In this document: positions 49,901-61,900 of the stretch, in pieces
Layout of the letters: each line of letters starts with the position of its first letter
How positions within the stretch are numbered: position 1 is the stretch's first letter
Assembly (NCBI GenBank): GCA_947561585.1
Contig: CANNZV010000438.1
Location: 124,001 to 188,000 of the forward strand
DNA from: Caprella mutica
Taxonomy: Eukaryota > Arthropoda > Malacostraca > Amphipoda > Caprellidae
Length of the DNA: 64,000 nucleotides
Direction of reading: 5' to 3'
Notes under the pieces: generated by a model
What the model was told of the DNA's origin: nothing
Databases searched by the model: none
Seen by the model: the letters and a program-made list of their open reading frames with translations, nothing else
Program-made: the position numbers and the translations under genes

Positions 49901-52900
49901 GACGATATTTATACAGTAGTGGTATTTGAATGATATGCATTGAATACCGATTTATTTTATACAGATTAAATATATTTTTACATAATAATACAATTCCCTT
50001 TTTTTCCGTCAAGTATTTTTTATCAATAGGAAGTTTAAATAAGAATGTATCCTATTTCTCCAACAAGTTGAATTTTCTGGTAGCTATTACATACTACCTA
50101 AAATGTCCAATTCCAGAAACTGTTTCAGCCAAACCCCAATTCAATGATCTTGGATCTTGTATAAACACTACTGTTCCAACTAACAAGCTTTTCTGACTAA
50201 CAAAACTCCTGAAATATTTCTTGATTTTCTGCTTAGTCATATCCAAATCGTTTGGGCAGGTTTCTTATGTGCTGGTAATGTTGATCTGAGAGAGTGCCTG
50301 AATACCACTTCAGCTTGAGATCAACCTGATTATTTTGAGAGTTTCGCCATACCATTAGTCCTTTCAAATATACATCAGAGTCCATATTTCCTGCATCAGT
50401 TGATTTCTTAATAAGAGTCTTCATTGATTTAACAGAGGCATCAGAATGATTGTTGGATTGGGGAAAATATGTACTTTATTTTACGAGGTTCACTCCTCGC
50501 CGTTTAAAATAACTTGAAATCTCTTGAAGAAAACTGAGGTCCACAGTCACATTTAAATCGTACGGGTACTCCTAGATCATCAAAGCAATTTCTGACAGCT
50601 AATATCAAGAACCTTGACGTTGTTTGTCCCTTGTTAAATCTGAATACCATTGGCCATCCACAAAGTCTATCGGTATAATTTAAGTAATCTGTGCCACTAT
50701 CAGAAAATGTCTGAAGAGACATCTTCAAAGATTCGCGACAGATAATTATGTGCAATAATTATAAGTTCCTGTGTCTGAGTAGCTCTATTTTTTTGGTAAA
50801 GTAAATATTAAGATATCATGTTAGTTAACTCACCGTTCAGATAAATCAACAATATCAATTCTCCTTCCACTGATAACTCTTGACTGGTATTCCAGTAAAT
50901 AATGATATGGGGATTTAAGTGCATTATTTTTATGATGGTGGCGCAAAAGCCAGTATTGATGAGCTAAATCTTGTCAGATGATGTGCCTCTTCTTCCAGTT
51001 CAAATTGGCTTTTATCCACTTTTATCGTCCAGCGTGGTAAAATATCTAACATTACTGGCGATATTGGAGAAAGCATCATTGGGTGTGTCTTCGCTGGGCA
51101 AAATTATCTCTTGATATGTTTGTACAGGTGAGTGATGCCAGTATATGTCCAATTTACCAGTAATATAGGATGACATCAATCCTTTTCTTTTTCCTTTATT
51201 GCAAATATTTCATTCTGGTTCAGCATTTTGTCCAACACGTCTGAGTATCTTCGAACAATTTGTCTCTTATCTTGCTTAGTTCTAATCATGGAGGTATGTA
51301 CTAGACTAGGAATATCAGCATTGAATTTTTTTAGTCTTTTTGCAAGTATCACATGATGAAAACACCAAAAAAAATCATTCTATGATTTTTGCCAACTAGT
51401 AAATTGACTGAACGAAACGTTAGCTTCCAGTTGATACGGTTTAGTAGCTGCTGGGTAGCGTTCTGTTCTATGATAGTGTCCTTTAGTGGCTACTGGAGGA
51501 GTGTTGACTGCGCCACTTCGCGTAGATAGAGACTTGTTGTACCCTAATGATCATTATCTGATCTTGTTGTAGCACTAAACGTCTATGTTCTACGGCTCTT
51601 TTCCATTCTTTTCTTATTTCCTTTTCTGTCTCGCTTCCATACTTTTATCATTTCTTCATTCCTGCTCTTTTTCCATTTCATTGTTGGCCTCTTGCCTTTT
51701 TCAAGTACTACTGAAGCCAACTCGGAGTAGAAAGTTGCTGAAGCCAACAGCTGATTCCACGATATGGCAGGCAAATTTGCCCCCGATCACAAAAAATCAA
51801 AATTGTCTGTGATATTAAATATGTTGGACAAATTTGTATTCGAACACAGGAGTCGAAATTTTCGCGACTCTTATTCAAATGAATATTTGTGATATATGGA
51901 ATAAATTTAATACTTAATATAATTTTAGATATGAATAATTGAATTCATTGTTAGTAATCTATTTATATTATAGGATTGATATTTTTGTAAGTAAATTTAA
52001 ATGGATATTTGTATTTAATAATTGAATTAATTAGTTATTTACTATTCTAAATATTAGGTAGGTACTGACTGACTAGGGTAGATTCCTAGCTATCTAACGG
52101 ACACGTATTATAATTACTATAGGTAGCTATTTTAATTATTATTTAACTCTCTTTGTCATCAATAGCTATTTGTTCTTAATTGTCAGTAAATGTGGAACTG
52201 TCCTATAACTTGGATCTTACCCTAAAGATAGGTATGAATTATTAGGTTGTTTTTCTTAATTTTACTATGTAAGTACCTTCCTAGTTAAAATACAGTATTC
52301 TTGTTAAGGCTTATATGAATCAGTATTTGGTAGAGAGCGCTAACGTATACACACCTTCGTACATAATGGAAATATACGAAATTAAAATTTTGATAGACAA
52401 ACCTGTTTCCTATCATGATCTACTATAAAGGCCTTGTTACACAATGCGAGTTACTGTCGTGACAGTGGACAGCAGCTGTCCCACTGTACTCACATGCCAG
52501 TAGCTCATTGTTCACAGCATTGAATTTTCATGACAGTTACTCGACTTATTCGGTCACACTGTGCGAGTAGCTGCACTACAGTAACTGGCTAGGCCAACTC
52601 GCACGTCTACTCGCACCGTGAAACAAGGCCTTAACACCCAGTTTGCGAGTACTAGGAGTGTCTGATTACTGTGACGTTTTTCCAGATAGACACTAGGTGT
52701 TTATTATTTATACCTCTGGCTAGATACCTAGATAAACATTTATATTAGGTAGGGATATAGTCGACTAAGTACCTAGATAAACATATATATTTCATAATCG
52801 TCTAGATATCTAATTAAGCATTAATATTATATAATCGACTAGCATTTTTATATTTTACATCGCGAACACGGACATTTCCCTTTCCTGATCATATTACTCT

Positions 52901-55900
52901 CATCTAGATGCGAATACTAGTAGAAATGAGATTGTCCGTATTAGCCTGGACAACGGTATTTCCAAACTCAAGTGATTTGTAGGAACATCTGGGCGGGGCT
53001 TAAGTAATCTTCTTCGGTTTGTTTTCCATGTCATGCTGTACTATTTTTTTAGTCGAATTAGTAGCAGATTCAAATGTCTGCAGTGCCATGTGATATATTA
53101 ATTTAGTCAATATAGCAAGAGAGGACTTCTGAAGAATAAATTCTAAATGAACAGCATCTCGACGATCTTATACAACAGTGGTATCTAATTAACCTGCATT
53201 GCATACTGAAATACATTTTTTATCTTCAATAGAGTCGGAATTCAAGAGCTGACAGGAGATGGCGAGCATGACTGCTGTTCGCACCTCGTAAGAAAAATGG
53301 TCCCCATGCGATTCATATTTCGTCATTTGGTACACAGTTTGCTTCAAAGGTCATGAGGGTAGCCATTGCTTTCAGATTGGGTGCCAGGGTTTATGAAACT
53401 CATTTTTACATATGTGTTTTCTTACATGAATGGGAAGATTTCGATTTTGGATTGCACATTTGTCGAGATGATACTCAATGAATCCGAGGTTGAGGGCGGA
53501 AAATCTGCCGGAGAACCGAAAACGTCAGAAATACTCCGCCTTTTGTGATGCTCAAACTTTTGAGGTAAATACTATGGAGTCCACAGTCATCACAGGAGCG
53601 TACGACAGTAAGACCTCTCTAATCTTAAAGTGTATAAGTAGGAAAGACGCTTTGTTGTAAGAAGAAACTTTGTTGAGTTCACGAATGATGCAAGGAAGTA
53701 TTTCTAGTTCCAATAGCGAATGGGTCATTCGATCCAGATATAGAATGTCTTTAGCATCCTCTCAGCCGCGAAGTAGAGTTTTAGGGCCATCTAGTCTAAC
53801 TCTTTCAAGTGGATTCAACCTCTTCTTTCGACTGCACTCGTATGTTCCTAAAGTTTTTTTTTTCGTCTGTAAAGATTATATTCTTCTTGTTTTAATCGAA
53901 AAATATTGTATTTTGAAATAAAATAAACTTAAATGTTATTTATCTACGATATTTAGTCCTAAGTTTACAAAAAGACCGTCCGTTATTTACCTACATCGTC
54001 CTAGTGACACTCCCGTGGATCAATAAGTGAATATCTGCACTTTTTTATTGAAATATATAGAATAATTATCGACCAAAAAGGAATAAAAATCAGAATTAAG
54101 CTAAGAAATTTTCTTTGTAACTTTGTTTTTATTTCTAAGTATCATTATTGTCCAAGCTTACATGGGTAATGTTCTGTAGGTTTATTTCAAGTTTATATTG
54201 TATCTGAATTACTACGAGGTATGTAAGTTAATTTTGGGTAAAGTTATTCAATACGTGATGAAAATGCAAGAAAAATCGCCTAACTGGTTCATTTGAGAGT
54301 AACTTGTTACATCATATTTATACTCTTAAAGGAATCAGCTCGACCGATTTACCTGAAAATTGTGGGTCGGTGGTATTGTTTTAGTAATTTCAGCACCCTG
54401 TGATTTTGATTTCAGTTACAGTTACATCTCCGTATTATCCTATTATAGAAAGAAATATGCACATACTATTTCTCCTTAATTTCTTTGTAATCATTCTTAC
54501 CAAAGAATTGTTTATTAATTGTGATAATATCAACAAATATACACCTTGTCATGTTTCCAATCGACTTTAGTTTCGATTCTAAGGAATTGATTAATTATAT
54601 AAATTCTACATCATTATCAAATTGTACCTAAAAGTTTAATACCAATTAAAAAAGTGTTTTAGTTTGAAAATGATGATGAAAACTGTTCTAGAGATGTAAC
54701 TGCACTTCTTTTTGATCCACCAAATCTATTTGCTCGCACCCTAAAATTGCTGCTAGATTCACTAGCGAAAAAAAGTCACAATCCTTTCTAAATTAATCAC
54801 TTTAAAAAGCATTAAAATTAGAAGCGAGATTTAATTGTTAGATTGTCTTGCAAATAATTTTGCTTACAAGATTAACTTTTTGAATATACATTGAGGGAAG
54901 TTTGTTGATATGATATTTATACTTAAAATATCAATTTAAAAAAAATTACTATTTTACTGAAGAATGATATTCTGTCATCCAAGTATTGTGCAACAATATC
55001 CTGAAAACATTATCTCATTTTATTTGTAAAGATGTACCAAGCAAGAAATTGGTGATAGTTATGTTATGTGTGGTGTGTGGTTTAGTAGTTTCTGACACTC
55101 ACATTTCAACACGTTCCACTTTAACCCCCCAAGGATCTGTAGCTTCATCCAGAGAGCTCTGCATTGTGGAGGAAATAGACTCCCTTTCACTGAGAATCTC
55201 CGCCAAATTCCGAGTACCGAGCACATTTCGCAGGGTGGTGGCAGCTAGCAGGCGAGTCGAATGGCTACAATAGATACCAACACACACAGGGTAAGACAAT
55301 CCAATTGGCAGGAAATCACGAGGAGTGAGAGGTGAGCAGAAGCGTAGCCGTGATTAGGTGTTGGTATTGGGTAGAGCATGCAGAGTCAGTGGTAAAGCAG
55401 ATTCGACAAAATTGCAATGAAAGCGATAAATTAATTACGGTAAATGATAGTAATTCAAATTACGGTGGAGCCATTACAGTTGATTGAGAAATATCGAATT
55501 ATTGTCCATACCGTAAGTAAGTTTATTTCATCAAAAAGAATATATGAGTTAATCAATTGATTATAAAATACAATAATTTGTTCAATTGGTGTGTGAGGGT
55601 ATGGAAGAAGATGTAGTGGTGAGGGAAGAATATTGATTGGAGCATGAGTGCATCCAGAAAGAATGTGAAATTGGTATTGTGTAATATGGTGTAGAGGTCA
55701 TCCAAGGAGGCAGCGTGGGTAGAAGAAAAATAGTTAGTTCCATGAATTATTATACATAAAAATATCATTTATATCATTCAATTTTAATATCATTATTCAA
55801 ATCTATATCACTATGATAATCTTTATATTGTATCTTGTAGTTATCTTTTCCTTCTTTGCTAACATATTCTATCCTTGATTCTTAGAGGAATTTTTGAGAT

Positions 55901-58900
55901 CCAATTTCAATATTTTTCAGCATTTTTCGGAATGGATCAGCTTCTCAATTTTCTGAAGCTCTATTACTTGTTATAATTGTCATTGCATATTAGAATTGCA
56001 AAAGTAAATAACATTATAAGCATTCACTTTGCAAGCTTCTATAAACTAGTCAGAGAGGCGCAAAATAACCAAACTGTTCAAAAAGGTAAATAGAACACAC
56101 AGACTGGGAGACTAAATGCAAAAGCTACTCTAAACATAATACATGTGTCAGAATCAAAATCTGGGGAACGATAGGTAACATTCAAAGATTTACTAAAGTA
56201 TATTATGAGATAATGCATGCACTAAATATTGAAATTATTAAAATATATTAAATTCAATAATAAAGAAAAAATACTAATCCGAAAAAACTATGACGGTATT
56301 GCGAGTATTTAGTGTTCAAAACACACTTGAAATAAATAAAACAATTACTAGGAAAATAGTCATGCAGTTTAGTACAATCATTCACTATTGCATCATTGAT
56401 ATGCCATACATGAATGTTTTCTAAGAAGCATTCGCACTTTAAAACCAGAGCTTTCATCTAACAATATCCATTTCATGCCGCTCTCATACCATCATCCATT
56501 CTAACAGCTTGATACTAAAAACAACCTGTTAACCCTTTTAATAAATTTAACACAACTATTATTTTGAAGAAATAAGTGAATTCGTTAATCAATGTAGGAA
56601 GCCATTATGGTCACAGAAGTGAAAGTAAATTATTCCCAGGGATTAATCTTGACCGTCTGAAGTTTTAAATAAGATCGGTTTTCCTGGAAGTCAATGGTAT
56701 AGAGAAACAGGGATATATAGATCTGAAAAAAAGAGTATAAATGGTTATAGAATAGTTCTTACAGCAGAAGCAGAAGAATTTTCATCCTAATCCAATAATG
56801 ATGGAACTGATACTGCTGGAGGTGTAGATTGGAATCTGCGATCAAATTTCTTTCAATTATTAGGAATATTCTAAGAACGTTAAATTTCTTTCCAAAAGAC
56901 TATTTATATACTAAAAGTATGTGTACCATAATTCAGAAGTTTCAAATAAAGACTACCTAAAACTTAATTTCATTATATAAAGACAAGATAATTATCCTGA
57001 GATTTGCTATAAATTTTTGCCTGTTCACTCTCCTACTCTCAAGATGGAATGATAATTCAGTTTGAAATTATTTTGATTCAACCAACTCTACTTGGGAAGC
57101 GTGAAATTTCTATATAACATGTGTAGTTTTTGAAAGAGAAACTTAAAGGGATAGAACACTTATATTTACAAAATGCTGTCAGTGTACGAAATTTTCTTAG
57201 AATATTAACAAGCGTTAGGAGAAGTGCTAATTTAGTGTTTAGTTGCATTCTTTTGGATTGAAACAGTGCGTTATCTCCTCTTGTAAATTCATGAGAGAAA
57301 CAATCAGTGCTGGTACACAATGAGGCATGTGGTACGTGACGTTTAATTAAACATAAATTCAGATTTCATCATTCTGATTTGAATATGTTAATAATGCCAT
57401 GATATTAAGTCAAATTTACGTAATAGTTTGTATGTTAGTTTGAATTCTTATAGATATGCAGCATTACGTTTTAGGAGGAGAATAAGGTTGAAAGCCAATG
57501 AAAAGAGGTATAAAACAAACGTAAATAAATCAAACAATTTACAGATTTACATTTTGAGGGGATCAAGATAAGCTGGTTATAGGGCTCCTAACTCAGAAAT
57601 TCATCAATGTTCGATAGAAATGAAACTAGACAAATGTTTTTGTAGGAATGCCAACAATACCAATTTAGGCAGTGAATTTGAATTTATCACATGAAAACTG
57701 AAATTATATACTAGTACCTTCAATGATTTCAATTACTTATAATATTGAAATGATAGAGTGAACCTGTACTTCGAATGAGAAGCTGAGAGGTGCAAGAAGC
57801 TGTGAGTGGAACGTTTGGATAAAATCAGAAGGTACTCTGAGTACTTTTCGAAAAACAAAATACTGAGAAAAGTCTGTCAATCAATTTGACGAATAGTAGT
57901 AGAAATAGTTTGTTAGAAAATTAAACAAGGTACCTTCTGATCTAAATTTAAGTTTATCACAAAGTGACCAACGCCAGGATTAATTAGAACAAGTGTCCCT
58001 CTCCTTATTAAAAATATTCAACATTGGGAAGTATTTCTGTCAATTCAAATCAAAGATGTCGCAGCTTTGCAGAATTCTATATATAATATCTTCAGCAATC
58101 TCGAACTTCAAGAATTGTATTATTTTATTATAAATAGAAACATTACACAGTAATATACTAGACGTCACTCTGATCGGAGTGGCGATGTAAATACTAACAT
58201 GACCACTCCCAAAACCATCACGTTCATACCGTCTGTATCACTCCGACGTCATGAAATGGACAGTACCAAAACTTGAAATAAAATATCAAAATGATTCAAT
58301 CACAAAACTTTTAATTGAAAACCAAAAATATATCTTCATTGACGTGATTGAATAATTTTGATTCTTTTCTCTTCAAATTATCATTACACTTAAATAATAA
58401 ACAATACAACAAACAAGCATTTTATGAATCAAACTACGAGCATGCTGGGCAAGCAAAATAAAATAATACAACTAAGAGGGATAAGTCATTCTACCATCAA
58501 AAGCACCACTACATCTCTACGGTAAAGCTTTAAAAGATTTAGTATCTGTAAAACTGTACATGTTTGATAGAAGAAAGCCTAAGTTCTTCTTAATCATTTC
58601 CATCAAATATTCAAAATATAATTGAACTAAATTATCATTCCAACTAAAAGAGTAGTCAAAAATCTAGAATTTATCCACGAATATTAGATCTTGAATCTGA
58701 TTCACTAAATGGTGTAAAAGCAAACATGTGGTCTTTTAGAACATTTATGTCAAATGTATTAAAATTTGATATTCTGGATGTCGAGGTAGCTATTATTGAG
58801 TATACCATTCATATTGACTTTTAATTTTCGATTTCAAAGGATGGTCTCAAAATTTTGTTTTTTTGTTAAAGTTTTCATCACATATGTGCTCACACGAAAT

Positions 58901-61900
58901 ATTATAAGAACAGAATGCAAAAATTAACAAATATATATTACACATTCATTTAGAGAGAACAGATGTTATAAATACATTGACAATCATAAAACTTAACAAT
59001 TATATGTTCCTTTAATTAAAGACAAATATTCATCTTTGAAACCAGTCCAATCGATTGAAACCTATCTTTCTAAAAACACAATACAATATAAATGTACCTC
59101 ATTGATATAGGTTAAATCAACAGAAATGATCACTACAACAGTTTCACATCAAGATATAAATTGAAAAGAACAACCACTTGGTGTTAAGAATAGATCCTCA
59201 TTAGATGGTTTGTTGTAGTTAATATTTCATTAGATCGATATGTAGTCGTTAGCTGAGCAAATTGAAAAGAAGTTCCTCTTCAAACATTTCCAAGTTCTCC
59301 TGAGAGAATCATACCATCTATAGATCTTCATTTCGAAATGATTCTCAGAGACATAGTTTCTGAATTGGAAATGTTTAGAAGGGAGTTGTAGTTCCAGGTG
59401 AAGGACTGTACCTGTAGTCGAATATAGTGACTATACATCGCAGAGCATCTTTTATGGAGAAGTATATAACGCCATCCACGGCCACAGTCACAGAATCTCG
59501 TGATAACACCTAAATGGGAAATGATCCATTAGACAACAATTAAGAATAACTCTACATCCCTATTGTTCCCAAACGAAAGAATATGTGTGACACCCATAAA
59601 ATTACATCTACAGTGGTTGATTTTTCGTATAATATGGGGAATTTTAGTCAATATTCATTTAAATGGTGAATTATTGAAGTGCTTTTCGTGGTAACGTCTA
59701 CATATCCTTGTGCTTTTTTAGTATTACAGTCACGTGTGTATACTTTGAAGGAAGAAAAACTATACCTTTGATTAAATACATTAATAACAGAGTTAATGGC
59801 ATGATTGATCTTGTAATAGACTACGGCATCCACGCTCACTGTCACTGAATCCCGACTTAGAACCTGCGTTAGTTAAATTAAGGGTTAAATCTCGTATATG
59901 TAACACCTGCAAAGAAAGATTAGTTGATTATCAGATCATTCCTCTCAATCACACAATGACTTCTCAAATGACACACTATAATTATATGACTCTAACACAC
60001 TTTTATTGGTAGTAATGATAATAAGCGTATAAATAGCAGTCTACAGCAGTGTGGTTGAAGCAAGGAAGAGAGTTGGTAAATCAGCTGGTGATGGAAAACG
60101 ACCGCGTGTAGGAATTAGAGACAAATTTCAAAATGGGAGATCAGAGTCAACATTGTTGCAATTCACAGTTGGGCCGCAGTCTTTTTAGATTCACTTATAA
60201 GAAAGAACAAAATTGTCATTGTTCCATTGATTTTCGACATTGCTAAATCTGAAAATCTGCGCTCCAATATGTTTGCATTCAATTTCACCTTCAGCGATGC
60301 AGAATTAATCTCAACAATCGTGATCATAAAACTCTTCGATTTTCTATAAGAGAAACATGTTATCCTAGAACAGGAAATTAGGAACTAAGAAAAGAACGTT
60401 CAGTCTTAGAATCTACTAGGAGTGGAAGATAGTTCATTTCTATGGATATACGCCAAAATCATTAATTGATAAGGAAATTAATATTGTTTTTGAACAGTCC
60501 AAAATTTAATTTGGATGTTATATTTAAGATAAAATAACCGTTTTATTCGGCTTTTAAAGCTCATGGATTTGCTAATGAAACAATCATGCTTGAATGGATA
60601 TAAAGCTAGAAATTGCTACTAAAGAGACTCGAATATTCAAAAAAGACTAAAGGTATAGCGACGTTCAAATTTATTTTCAAAATCAAAAATCTAACTTCTA
60701 GATTGTAGTAGTCAAGGTAATCAAACTCAAAATAACAACAACACGAAGCGAATTATATAAGCAAGCACATACAATTCATAAATAATAACTACTCTTTCTT
60801 CTCTAATCAAAAATAGAATTAGAAATGGATTGATTCCAACAGCAGTTTTCAGAAATTTGAGATTTTTTTTATCGGAGAGAATATGTTAACAGTTAAATTA
60901 GTCTCTTCAATGATGAGCTTGATGCCTTCCTCTATAGTGATTGGAAAAATTACATTCTTATGTAATGGAAGATCTACTTTTGCATCATTAGTCGGATGCT
61001 ATTACTTACATGTTTTTATTTTATTTTAGAATGAGCATATTTGAATGATATATGTTCATTACGTAAAATAAACTTTTTAGTATCTTAGGTATTCCTTGTT
61101 CGTGAAAATTAAAAAAAACTTCTTGGTTTGCTGCAATGAGAATTTGTAAGAGGAATATGTCTCATATTTCAACTTTGATTATAAACAAATAAAGTGAGTG
61201 CACCTGTAGTCTTCGACGTTAGTTTCACAAGCGGTGGCATCACGAACCCTAAGGTAAATTACTGCTTCCACGGACACCGGAACCGAATCCAGAGACAGAA
61301 TCTATATGCAAGAATCATTTTGAATTATCAAATGTAGAAGTAACTGCTTGATTTCAAACAAAAAAATACCTGTTTTCAAGATTTCTTCATAAAAAAATAA
61401 GCATAGGAGATATGAAATGCTGGTTTTAAAAGAATCCTATCAAATCATTCGCAGAGTTATGAAACTTACTCAGCAGTTAGTTAATCTGGATATTTGTCAC
61501 ATTATGCTTCCAAAATAATTTAGACGACGCCATCACCTATTTCTATTAGCTATTGCTATAAACATGAAAAAAAGTCGTATTTACGATATTAGGTAGGACT
61601 TGAACATGTGATTTGGAGGATATCATGCAATTTGCCTAAGGGAATTCCAATTCCACCTATTGAACGGGTGATAGTTCAAATATGAGTTTCAGAGATCTTA
61701 TAGAAGTGATGGACATATTCGATGACGTTGATTAGTTAGAGTTACAAAAGCTAGGAAATAACAGAATCTCTATTAACTCTGTGTAGTCATGATGTAATCA
61801 GAATTTTATAAAAGTTATTCCGAAGATAAATTAGAATTTCATAGTCATCTGTAACTTATCATGGCTACACAAAGTGATAAATAACGTATGACTACACCGA

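Larger units (their letters stand above)
51756..52995. mobile_element. 1.2-kb insertion in Gypsy Z, same repeat family as 4.6-10 kb
   Basis: Comparing Z with Y, the gag sequence breaks after GCTGATTCC and resumes before AGTAATCTTCTTC. The inserted DNA contains TTTGTGATATATGGAATAAAT and a GGGTAAGTTCC-type MITE with the flank AGATAGGTATGAATTA, matching 5780-6110. No clear terminal repeats are seen. Confidence 0.6.
49881..53224 (-). mobile_element. Degraded Ty3/Gypsy element Z, related to Y
   Basis: Truncated LTRs matching Y lie at 49881-49992 (3' LTR, lacking its far end) and 53089-53224 (5' LTR). Between them on minus are integrase pieces (50041-50900, [13 protein letters not shown]), a reverse transcriptase scrap (50990-51200) and gag (51385-51755). 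Gag is interrupted at about 51755 by some 1.24 kb of foreign DNA and resumes near 52995 with its start region, leader and LTR. Far more diverged than Y. Confidence 0.75.
49255..53800 (+). mobile_element. LINE-like retrotransposon relic split by Gypsy Z
   Basis: Plus-strand remnants of the region downstream of a reverse transcriptase. At 49258-49345 the pattern GL..N...KCEL; at 49630-49760 [20 protein letters not shown] then [10 protein letters not shown]. After the Gypsy Z insertion, 53350-53480 gives [15 protein letters not shown] and FGLH.CR; 53520-53640 gives [15 protein letters not shown]; and 53690-53765 gives QRMGHSIQI. These follow the order of a protein family common in marine invertebrate genomes that carries GGLG.R.A.D.A and a cysteine/histidine motif. 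Many stops and frameshifts make it dead. Family placement is by recall of motifs and should be searched. Confidence 0.6.
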
